DNA from: Gemmatimonadota bacterium
GTDB lineage: Bacteria > Gemmatimonadota > Gemmatimonadetes > Gemmatimonadales > Gemmatimonadaceae
Assembly: GCA_947457715.1 (NCBI GenBank)
Contig: CANGXK010000041.1
Coordinates: 1 to 11,251, forward strand
Reading direction: 5' to 3'
DNA: 11,251 nucleotides
Shown: positions 1-5,239 of the stretch, piece by piece
Numbering within the stretch: position 1 is the stretch's first letter
Layout: the number at the start of each line of letters is the position of its first letter
The notes under the pieces: model-generated
What the model was told of the DNA's origin: nothing
The model's database searches: none
The model's input: only the letters and a program-made list of their open reading frames with translations
Program-made: the position numbers and the translations under genes

Positions 1-2
1 AG

Positions 3-275
3 GCGGTTACCAGTCCCACCTTCTCGATCATTCAGCAGTACGACGCGCCACGCGGGCCAGTGGTGCACGCCGATCTGTACCGACTCCGGTCGGACGCCGA
101 ACTTGAGACGCTGGGGTGGGGCGAACTGGTCGAGACCTCACCGGTGCTATTGGTCGAGTGGCCTGATCGCGCGGTGAACACGCTGCCTCGCGACACGATT
201 CATGTCGTGCTCGGCCACGACCAGGAAAACGCCGATCGACGATTACTGCGAATTCACGCACCGACCATGCGGTGA
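3..275 (+). CDS. tsaE: tRNA t6A biosynthesis ATPase TsaE, C-terminal part (5' end outside window)
   Basis: TsaE is the small P-loop ATPase that works with TsaB and TsaD in threonylcarbamoylation of A37 in ANN-decoding tRNAs. About 90 codons are visible, in frame from base 3 to a TGA at 273-275. The first residues read AVTSPTFSIIQQY, the conserved SPTF segment, followed by VVHADLYRL, the family's H-x-D-x-Y-R signature, and later a VEWPD motif near the end, also usual for TsaE. The Walker A loop must lie upstream of base 1, so the ATP-binding half cannot be judged. A GTG at 60 opens an apparent smaller frame, but the homology runs through it from base 3, so it is not the start. tsaB follows after 123 bases, which supports the assignment. 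The call is firm; only completeness is unknown. Confidence 0.9.
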   Translation, partial: AVTSPTFSIIQQYDAPRGPVVHADLYRLRSDAELETLGWGELVETSPVLLVEWPDRAVNTLPRDTIHVVLGHDQENADRRLLRIHAPTMR

Positions 276-316
276 CGCTGGGCTGCGAAAACCCTGCTGT
301 GGCGGCGGTGACGGGA

Positions 317-338
317 CCGTGAGTCCTGTCGCTCACGG
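317..338 (+). terminator. Hairpin between tsaE and tsaB, possible terminator
   Basis: CCGTGAG at 317-323 and CTCACGG at 332-338 are perfect reverse complements, giving a 7-bp stem with an 8-base loop. It lies 41 bases after the tsaE stop and is followed by a mixed GCGTTCTGTG stretch, not a real T tract. It could therefore be a weak or factor-assisted terminator, or only a structured spacer. In GC-rich DNA a 7-bp stem can arise by chance. Confidence 0.35.
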
Positions 339-386
339 CGGCGCGTTCTGTGTCCGTCGGGGCTGGGGAACTCGCGGTGGGCGCGC

Positions 387-392
387 TAGACT
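387..392 (+). promoter_or_regulatory. -10-like hexamer TAGACT just upstream of tsaB
   Basis: TAGACT fits the T-A-n-n-n-T form of bacterial -10 elements. Its last base is seven bases before the A of the tsaB ATG, so transcription would be expected to begin on or next to that A, giving a leaderless mRNA. There is no purine-rich Shine-Dalgarno sequence in the 15 bases before the ATG, which agrees with this reading. No convincing -35 element is seen about 17 bases upstream. This is inference from spacing only. Confidence 0.35.
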
Positions 393-398
393 CTGTGT

Positions 399-1127
399 AT
401 GTCCACCCCCGCGTCCGCCCCCGTAGCTGTCACTACGCCCTCGGCACCCCTCTTGGTGCTCGAAGCCTCCACGGCGGCGGGCTCGGTGGCGCTGATCGCC
501 GGCGGCCTGCTGCTCGCGCACCGAGCCGTGGGGATGGGGGCTGGCCGAGACGATCACCTCTTTCCTGCGGTGCAGTCCCTTCTCGCCGAGGTGGGAGGCT
601 CTCCGCAGGACCTGTCGGGCGTCGTGTGCGGTGCCGGTCCGGGTAGCTTTACGTCGTTGCGGATCGCCGCCGCGATTGCCAAAGGGCTCGCGCACGGCGC
701 CAGCGTACCGCTGTTTTCAGTGTCGTCGCTCCTGCTCGCCGCTGCGGATGCCGTCGGTCACTTGCCGCCCGGCCTGTGCGTCGTGCACAGCGATGCGCTG
801 CGGAGTGAGCGCTACGTGCTGGACGTCGAGATCGACGCCCTGGGAATGGTACACTCGCGTAGTGCGTTGCAGCGCCTGACGATCGACCAGCTGGAGGAGT
901 ATGCCGGCGCACGCCCACGACTCTCTGTGCGGTCCCCGGCGGCGCCGGACCTGGCCGCACGCATCGTGACGCCTTCGGCCGCGCATCTCTCACGTGTTGC
1001 GCCGGTGAGTTGGGCCGCGGCCGTCCCGCTGGACCTTTGGGAGCCGCAGTACGGCCGGTTGGCGGAGGCGCAGGTCAAATGGGAAGCGTCGCACGGTACG
1101 CCGTTGCCGACGCTCGACGCACGATGA
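399..1127 (+). CDS. tsaB: tRNA t6A biosynthesis protein TsaB
   Basis: TsaB (YeaZ) is the catalytically inactive ASKHA-fold partner of TsaD in the t6A synthesis complex. The 242-residue product carries the N-terminal strand LLVLEAST followed by GSVALI (about residues 18-33), the hallmark GPGSFTSLRIAAAIAKGLA (80-98), and a C-terminal PLDLWEPQYGRLAEAQ segment typical of the family. The length is normal. In the hallmark motif the usual GPGSFTG-[LV]RIG is altered to S at the second glycine and A at the last, a small variation. The ATG at 399 is chosen because it is the first in-frame start; it adds about 15 low-complexity residues before the fold, and no Shine-Dalgarno is visible. The stop overlaps the rimI start as ATGA, so the two are probably translationally coupled. 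The function is confident from the motif and from the tsaE and rimI neighbours. Confidence 0.93.
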   Translation: MSTPASAPVAVTTPSAPLLVLEASTAAGSVALIAGGLLLAHRAVGMGAGRDDHLFPAVQSLLAEVGGSPQDLSGVVCGAGPGSFTSLRIAAAIAKGLAHGASVPLFSVSSLLLAAADAVGHLPPGLCVVHSDALRSERYVLDVEIDALGMVHSRSALQRLTIDQLEEYAGARPRLSVRSPAAPDLAARIVTPSAAHLSRVAPVSWAAAVPLDLWEPQYGRLAEAQVKWEASHGTPLPTLDAR

Positions 1128-1588
1128 TCGGCGCGGACAGCGTCATCCGGCAGACGGAGCCGGACGACGTGCCTGCTATGGCCTCCATTGAGGCGCTGGC
1201 CTTCGGCGACCCCTGGCCGGCGAAATCGTTCACTGAGCTGCTGTCGCACCCGTTTTCCCGCATGGCGACGGCCGTCGATGCTGCGGGCGAAGTGCTCGGG
1301 TACTGCATCATGCTCCAAGCGGCTGACGAGGCGGAGATTGCGAACATCGCCGTCGCCCCTGGAGCGCGCCGCCGGGGCCTCGGCGCGAGGCTTCTGGATG
1401 ACGCCATTGCCGCCGGAACCGAGGCTGGGGTACGGGCCATGTTTCTCGAGGTTCGCGAGTCCAACGTGGCCGCGCGAGCGCTCTACGCGTCGCGCGGATT
1501 TTCAGCCGTTGGCCGTCGCCGCGGGTACTACCGCCACCCGGTGGAAGACGCCTTGGTCCTGCGTCGCGATGCGACGGCGTTCGAATAG
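1124..1588 (+). CDS. rimI: Ribosomal-protein-alanine N-acetyltransferase RimI-like (GNAT family)
   Basis: This is a 154-residue GNAT acetyltransferase. In Escherichia coli RimI acetylates the N-terminal alanine of ribosomal protein S18. The acetyl-CoA pyrophosphate loop is seen as R-R-R-G-L-G at residues 82-87, after the strand EIANIAVAP. The RimI-type C-terminal half follows: FLEVRESN (107-114), ALYASRGF (119-126), then GRRRGYY and EDALVL. E109 and Y121 sit where the family has its catalytic glutamate and tyrosine. The ATG at 1124 overlaps the tsaB stop (ATGA). An upstream in-frame extension to 1010 lies wholly inside tsaB and would add 38 residues with no homology, so I reject it. RimI genes commonly sit with tsaB or tsaD. 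The true substrate is not shown by the sequence; other N-terminal acetylation targets are possible. Confidence 0.88.
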   Translation: MIGADSVIRQTEPDDVPAMASIEALAFGDPWPAKSFTELLSHPFSRMATAVDAAGEVLGYCIMLQAADEAEIANIAVAPGARRRGLGARLLDDAIAAGTEAGVRAMFLEVRESNVAARALYASRGFSAVGRRRGYYRHPVEDALVLRRDATAFE

Positions 1589-1609
1589 TCCAACGTGCCG
1601 GATTCGGGT

Positions 1610-1638
1610 TTGGTTTGGTCGGACCTCCCTCCTAGCTT
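1610..1638 (+). promoter_or_regulatory. Possible sigma70-type promoter for ssb
   Basis: TTGGTT at 1610-1615 and TAGCTT at 1633-1638 are separated by 17 bases, the ideal spacing for -35 and -10 boxes. Each matches the consensus at only about half of its positions. It lies in the 88-base gap between rimI and ssb, and transcription would start some 30 bases before the ssb start codon. It is plausible because ssb is functionally separate from the genes upstream, but it is not proven. Confidence 0.35.
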
Positions 1639-1665
1639 AACCGACACCCAATACCACCGCTCTTC

Positions 1666-1672
1666 GAGGAGG
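1666..1672 (+). promoter_or_regulatory. Strong Shine-Dalgarno sequence of ssb
   Basis: GAGGAGG lies 4 bases before the GTG at 1677, and its AGGAGG core is the full anti-16S match. It decides for the GTG start of ssb and is the strongest ribosome-binding site in the window, in line with the high expression expected of Ssb. Confidence 0.75.
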
Positions 1673-1676
1673 CACC

Positions 1677-2180
1677 GTGAGTCGCAGCCTGAACAAGGCC
1701 ATTCTGATTGGCAACGTCGGATCGGATCCTGAAATTCGCACTGTCGGCAGCGGAACACGCGTCGCGCAGTTCTCGCTTGCCACGAGCCGCAACTGGACGG
1801 ACCAGGCGGGCGCCAAGCAGGAGAAGACGGAGTGGCATCGCTGCGTCGTCTGGAACAGCGCACGCGGTTCGGGACTGGCCGACGTGGTCGAGAAATACGT
1901 GAAGAAGGGCGAGAAGATTTACGTCGAAGGTGAGATCGAGTACCGCCAGTGGCAGGACAAGGATGGGCAGACCCGCTACACCACCGAGATCAAGGTCAAG
2001 GAGCTGATGCTCCTCGGCGGTCGTGCAGGCGGCGGTGGCGGTGATGAGATGGACAGCGCGCCGCGCCGCGCTGCGCCGTCGGCGCGTCCGAAGTCGGCCG
2101 CCGCGCCATCTGCCGGGAAGGAGGAGTTCGGAGACTTCCCGGGAGCGCTGGAAGACGAGGACGACGATCTACCGTTCTGA
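1677..2180 (+). CDS. ssb: Single-stranded DNA-binding protein
   Basis: Ssb coats single-stranded DNA in replication, recombination and repair, and recruits partner proteins through its tail. The 167-residue product begins SRSLNKAILIGNVGSDPEIR, the standard start of the OB fold, and has W40 and W54 in the positions of the DNA-stacking aromatics. The motifs KGEKIYVEGEIEYRQW (about 77-92) and YTTEIKVKELMLLG (101-114) complete the roughly 115-residue fold. A Gly, Ala and Pro-rich linker follows, ending in the acidic tail E-D-E-D-D-D-L-P-F, the conserved partner-binding tip. The start is GTG at 1677, fixed by a strong Shine-Dalgarno. Length and layout are normal for bacterial Ssb. It is not tightly coupled to its neighbours: 88 bases before it and 184 after it are non-coding. 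Confidence 0.97.
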   Translation: MSRSLNKAILIGNVGSDPEIRTVGSGTRVAQFSLATSRNWTDQAGAKQEKTEWHRCVVWNSARGSGLADVVEKYVKKGEKIYVEGEIEYRQWQDKDGQTRYTTEIKVKELMLLGGRAGGGGGDEMDSAPRRAAPSARPKSAAAPSAGKEEFGDFPGALEDEDDDLPF

Positions 2181-2202
2181 GTTGCTCGACGATCCGTGGT
2201 GT

Positions 2203-2228
2203 CCGCCGCCGGGACCTCCCGGCGGCGG
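2203..2228 (+). terminator. GC-rich perfect inverted repeat after ssb, possible terminator
   Basis: CCGCCGCCGGGA (2203-2214) and TCCCGGCGGCGG (2217-2228) are exact reverse complements separated by CC. As RNA this gives a very stable hairpin of about 10 bp with a short loop. It begins 23 bases after the ssb stop, where a terminator would be expected, but no T tract follows. It may act as an intrinsic terminator of the U-poor kind or as a 3'-end stabiliser of ssb mRNA. Confidence 0.5.
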
Positions 2229-2274
2229 TACGCGACGGTTCAGCCGGATGTCTCCGTGGGCGTCGGCAGGTGTG

Positions 2275-2280
2275 TACATT
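2275..2280 (+). promoter_or_regulatory. -10-like hexamer TACATT upstream of the epimerase
   Basis: TACATT matches the -10 consensus at 4 of 6 positions and stands out in a GC-rich gap. No good -35 box is found 16-18 bases upstream. Transcription would start near 2287, immediately before two stem-loops, leaving a leader of about 78 bases before the epimerase ATG. This would be the promoter of the whole downstream envelope operon. Confidence 0.35.
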
Positions 2281-2290
2281 GGGAGAGTTT

Positions 2291-2306
2291 CCTCGTCCCA
2301 ACGAGG
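2291..2306 (+). repeat. Stem-loop at the likely 5' end of the epimerase/tol leader
   Basis: CCTCGT (2291-2296) and ACGAGG (2301-2306) form a perfect 6-bp stem closed by a CCCA tetraloop. It would fold within the first 20 bases of a transcript started from the TACATT element, a position known to protect mRNA 5' ends. No ligand-binding riboswitch class is recognised. Confidence 0.4.
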
Positions 2307-2314
2307 GCCCGGCA

Positions 2315-2328
2315 GTCGCCCGGGCGAC
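2315..2328 (+). repeat. 14-bp perfect palindrome in the epimerase leader
   Basis: GTCGCCCGGGCGAC reads the same on both strands. With no unpaired loop it is a better candidate for a dimeric regulator's operator, or part of a larger fold, than for a hairpin by itself. It lies 36 bases before the epimerase ATG and downstream of the likely transcription start, where a bound repressor could block elongation. No known operator consensus is recognised. Confidence 0.35.
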
Positions 2329-2364
2329 GGCCAATTCCCCCATTGAACACAGGACGCGAACGGC

Positions 2365-3336
2365 ATGGCAAAGACGGTCGTGGTGACGGGCGGTGCAGGC
2401 TTCATCGGATCCCATGTCGCGGACAGGTTTTTGGCCGAAGGATGGGACGTCACCATTCTCGATGATCTGTCGAGCGGTCATGAGGAAAACATCCCGTCGG
2501 GGGCTCGCTTCGTGCGGGGCGATATCACGACGCCGGAGGCCGCGACGCTCGTTCGGGACGGAAAGTTCGATGTGCTGTGTCATCTGGCTGCACAGATCGA
2601 CGTGCGCCGCAGCGTGCTCGATCCCGTCTTCGACGCCGCGCGCAACATTCTCGGCACGCTGAACCTCATGGAGGCGGTGCGCGCGGGCGGGCATCCGACA
2701 CGCACGATCCTTTCATCGACCGGCGGCGCGTTGTACGGCGACTTCGATCCGCCGCCGAGCGCCGAGTCGAACAGCAAAGATCCCGAGGCACCCTACGGCA
2801 TCGCGAAGCTCTCGGTCGAGTACTACCTGGCGTACTATGGTCGCGTGCACGGACTCGATAACGTGGCCCTGCGATACGGGAACGTGTACGGCCCGCGTCA
2901 GAATCCGCACGGCGAGGCCGGTGTGGTGGCGATCTTCTGCAACCGCCTGCTCGATGGCCGCGCGCTCACCGTGTTCGGTGATGGTGCGCAGACGCGTGAT
3001 TACGTGTATGCGGGCGATGTTGCCGGTGCCAACTTCGCGGCGGCGACCGCCGATCTGCCGGCTCGCGGACGGCTCGACGCCCGCGCGTTCAACATCGGCA
3101 CGTCGATCGAGACGACGGTGAACACGCTCGCCGAAACGCTCTGTGCGGTGTCCGCCGCCAGTTCACCGATCGAGTATGCCCCCGCGCGTGCCGGCGAGCT
3201 GGCCCGCTCGGCGTTGAATACGGCGAAGGCACAGGCGACCCTCGGGTGGACGCCGCAGGTCGCCCTCCGCGAAGGACTCGAGCGCACGTTCCGCTTCTTC
3301 GCCGATCGTCGCGCGCGTTTGGGGCCGCAGGCGTGA
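2365..3336 (+). CDS. galE: NAD-dependent nucleotide-sugar epimerase, UDP-glucose 4-epimerase (GalE) type
   Basis: This extended short-chain dehydrogenase most likely interconverts UDP-glucose and UDP-galactose, supplying sugars for surface glycans. The 323-residue product opens with the NAD-binding loop TGGAGFIGSH (8-17), followed by ILDDLSSG at the end of beta-2 with acidic residues 33-34 to hold the adenine ribose. The catalytic set is SSTGGALYG (117-125) and Y144-x3-K148 in PYGIAK. The motifs RYGNVYGPRQ (170-179), GEAGVVAIF and DGAQTRDYVYAGDVA (206-220) resemble the short GalE enzymes such as that of Thermotoga, as I recall them. Members of this fold are hard to tell apart, so a related UDP-sugar epimerase is possible. 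An AGGA ribosome-binding site lies upstream of the ATG. tolQ follows directly, which places it at the head of the envelope operon. Confidence 0.8.
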   Translation: MAKTVVVTGGAGFIGSHVADRFLAEGWDVTILDDLSSGHEENIPSGARFVRGDITTPEAATLVRDGKFDVLCHLAAQIDVRRSVLDPVFDAARNILGTLNLMEAVRAGGHPTRTILSSTGGALYGDFDPPPSAESNSKDPEAPYGIAKLSVEYYLAYYGRVHGLDNVALRYGNVYGPRQNPHGEAGVVAIFCNRLLDGRALTVFGDGAQTRDYVYAGDVAGANFAAATADLPARGRLDARAFNIGTSIETTVNTLAETLCAVSAASSPIEYAPARAGELARSALNTAKAQATLGWTPQVALREGLERTFRFFADRRARLGPQA

Positions 3337-3359
3337 CGCCGTCAGTGGGGCTATTCGCC

Positions 3360-4073
3360 ATGCTGCAACTTGCGGGGCCGCAGGACGCCTTGCCGTCGTC
3401 CATGCTCGGTATGCTGATCACTAGCGATCCCGTCACGAAGAGTGTGCTCGCATTGCTCGTCGTGCTGTCGTTGCTCTCGTGGGCGATCATGTTTTCCAAG
3501 TGGCGGGGCTTCAAGACGGCCGAGACGAACGGGCGGGCATTCGTGTTGGAGTTCGAGCGTGCCCGCGGGATGGATGACGCCATGCTCATCGCGCAGCGGG
3601 CCAAGCCGAGTGCGTTTACGGCGGTGTTCGCGCGCGCGGTGGCGTTCCTCAACGACACCAAGCCGGCTCTGGGGGCCACCAACGATCGGACCGCGCGACT
3701 GTCGGGATCACAGGTCGAAGCCTTGCGGCTGGTGCTCGACGCCGAGGGCTCGAAGGCGCGCGAGGATCTCGGGCAGTACATCCCATGGCTGGCCACGGTT
3801 GGCAGCGTAAGCCCGCTCATCGGCCTTTTTGGAACGGTACTGGGTGTGATCGAAGCATTCGTCGGTATCGGCCAGAAGGGCTCGGGCAACATTCAGGCCG
3901 TGGCGCCCGGTATCGGCACCGCGCTGATGGCGACGGCGGCGGCGCTTGCGGTCGCGATTCCGGCGGCGTTTGCCTACAACGTCTTCGCGTCGCGGCTGAA
4001 TCGCTTCGATGACGCGCTGGAAGGCTTCGGTTCGGAACTGATCGCGCTGATGGTGCGCGAAGGGCGGATCTGA
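3360..4073 (+). CDS. tolQ: Tol-Pal motor subunit TolQ (MotA/TolQ/ExbB proton channel)
   Basis: TolQ is the inner-membrane stator that, with TolR, uses the proton gradient to drive the TolA-like protein. From ATG 3360 it has 237 residues, near the usual 230. Transmembrane segments lie at about 25-47, 139-165 and 185-208. The family motifs are clear: VGSVSPLIGLFGTVLGVIEAF (from about 147), then VAPGIGTALMATAAALAVAIP (from about 181) and AYN. T159 and T192 match the channel-lining threonines T145 and T178 of E. coli TolQ. ATG 3360 has GGGG upstream. A GTG at 3333 would overlap the epimerase stop as GTGA and add nine residues; this is a real alternative given how common that overlap is in this operon. 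The open frame reaches back to 3246 inside the epimerase, which I reject. The adjacent tolR, tolB and pal favour TolQ over ExbB. Confidence 0.94.
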   Translation: MLQLAGPQDALPSSMLGMLITSDPVTKSVLALLVVLSLLSWAIMFSKWRGFKTAETNGRAFVLEFERARGMDDAMLIAQRAKPSAFTAVFARAVAFLNDTKPALGATNDRTARLSGSQVEALRLVLDAEGSKAREDLGQYIPWLATVGSVSPLIGLFGTVLGVIEAFVGIGQKGSGNIQAVAPGIGTALMATAAALAVAIPAAFAYNVFASRLNRFDDALEGFGSELIALMVREGRI

Positions 4074-4075
4074 GC

Positions 4076-4489
4076 ATGCGTCGCGGCCGCCGTCGTGAGC
4101 GCGCTGGCGTCAACGCCGAAATCAACGTCGTGTCGCTGATCGACGTCATGATGCTGCTCATGATCATCTTCATGATCACCGCGCCGATCATGCAGGGCGG
4201 TGTGGACATCGCGCTGCCCACCGCCGACGTGGCTCCCTTGGAGCCGAAGAACGGCCTCGTGATCACGGTCGATCGCCGAGGCCAGATCTTCATCGATGAG
4301 ACTAGGCTCTCATTCGACGAGTTTGCGGGCAGTATTAAAGCCTTGTCGGACAAGAAGGGGGGCGGCGGCTTGTATCTCCGCGCCGATGAAGCCGTGCCGT
4401 ATGGAACCGTCGTGCGGATCATTGCCGCGATGAAAGCCAAAGGCATCACGGATGTCGGGCTCGTCGCCGAACCAGACGGCAATCGGTGA
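4076..4489 (+). CDS. tolR: Tol-Pal motor subunit TolR (ExbD/TolR family)
   Basis: TolR is the single-pass partner of TolQ. Its membrane aspartate takes part in proton transfer, and its periplasmic domain contacts peptidoglycan. The 137-residue product has a very basic N-terminus (MRRGRRRERAG) on the cytoplasmic side, then NVVSLIDVMMLLMIIFMIT with D23 in the position of the essential Asp23 of E. coli TolR. A periplasmic domain of about 95 residues follows, including PTADVAPLEPKNGLVITVD and the end AMKAKGITDVGLVAEP typical of ExbD/TolR. The ATG at 4076 lies 2 bases after the tolQ stop. Its own stop overlaps the next start as GTGA. Sequence alone does not separate TolR from ExbD fully; gene context decides it. 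Confidence 0.94.
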   Translation: MRRGRRRERAGVNAEINVVSLIDVMMLLMIIFMITAPIMQGGVDIALPTADVAPLEPKNGLVITVDRRGQIFIDETRLSFDEFAGSIKALSDKKGGGGLYLRADEAVPYGTVVRIIAAMKAKGITDVGLVAEPDGNR

Positions 4490-5235
4490 GCCTGTCACCG
4501 ACGATGGCGGGGCCGACGACACTGGGGCGTGGCATCGCTTTCTCCGCGGCGGTGCACCTTGCGCTCGTCGCGGCTGCGCTGTGGTGGGGCTCGCGGGCGG
4601 AGGCGTCGCGTCCGCCGGTGTATCGCGTGGAGTTGGTGGGCGCACCACCGGGTCCGCGTCAGGCCGGTGTGGTGACTCCCGCCGCCCAGCCTCCGGCGCA
4701 GGCCCCTGACATCGCCGGCGCTGAGCGCGTGCCCGAGGAAAAAGTGGTGCCGAAGACATCGACCGCGAAAAAGGTGATGCCCTCGCCCAAGGCGACGCCG
4801 TCGACCGCGCGCACGAAGAAGGCGGGTGCCAAATCGGCGTCCCCGACGGCCGCGCCATCGGCCACCGCTCCGAAGGCCGGTGCCGGTGCGCAGGGCGGCA
4901 AAGGGGCCGATGTGGCAAACGTGAAAATTGGCGGGATCGAGTTCCCGTATCCCGGGTATCTCACGAACATTGTTCGGCAGTTGACGCTGAACTGGACGCC
5001 GCGCCGTGTGTCGGCCGCGTTCGTATCCGAAGTGAAATTCACGATCCGTCGGGATGGTTCGGTGACGGCCATCGACGTGGTGAAGGGATCGGGTGATCGC
5101 ATTTATGACCTCGACGCGATGGGCGCGATCGAAGCGGTCGGCGCGACGCGTGGTTTCGGTCCACTCCCTTCGGGATGGACGGACGACGTGCTGATCGTGT
5201 ACTTCACATTTGATTATGCTCTGCGACCCAACTGA
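4486..5235 (+). CDS. tolA: TolA-equivalent energy transducer with TonB-like C-terminal domain
   Basis: By position this is TolA, the rod that links the TolQR motor to TolB and Pal at the outer membrane. The 249-residue product has one N-terminal anchor (about 17-36) containing S20-x3-H24, the Ser/His pair shared by TolA and TonB membrane helices. A Pro, Ala, Lys and Thr-rich linker (about 40-145) has no long Ala/Lys/Glu helix of the E. coli TolA kind. The C-terminal domain (about 152-249) contains YLTNIVRQLTLNW, VKFTIRRDGSVTAIDVVKGS and the final FGPLPSGW, which is the TonB/TolA C-terminal pattern. It has no cysteine, whereas the E. coli TolA domain is disulfide-bonded. The GTG start at 4486 overlaps the tolR stop (GTGA). 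It could instead serve TonB-dependent receptors, but location between tolR and tolB argues for TolA. Confidence 0.85.
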   Translation: MSLSPTMAGPTTLGRGIAFSAAVHLALVAAALWWGSRAEASRPPVYRVELVGAPPGPRQAGVVTPAAQPPAQAPDIAGAERVPEEKVVPKTSTAKKVMPSPKATPSTARTKKAGAKSASPTAAPSATAPKAGAGAQGGKGADVANVKIGGIEFPYPGYLTNIVRQLTLNWTPRRVSAAFVSEVKFTIRRDGSVTAIDVVKGSGDRIYDLDAMGAIEAVGATRGFGPLPSGWTDDVLIVYFTFDYALRPN

Positions 5236-5239
5236 CCGC

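Noticed and set aside
1010..1123. Upstream extension of rimI
   Set aside because: It lies wholly inside tsaB, adds residues without homology, and the ATG at 1124 forms a clean ATGA overlap.
1996..2694. 232-codon open frame on the - strand covering the ssb-epimerase gap
   Set aside because: It crosses the gap, but both ends overlap real genes and the product is Arg-rich with no motif. No start signal is seen.
3089..3892. 267-codon open frame on the - strand opposite the epimerase end and tolQ
   Set aside because: Ser/Arg/Pro-rich product without domain or ribosome-binding site, fully covered by conserved genes on the + strand.
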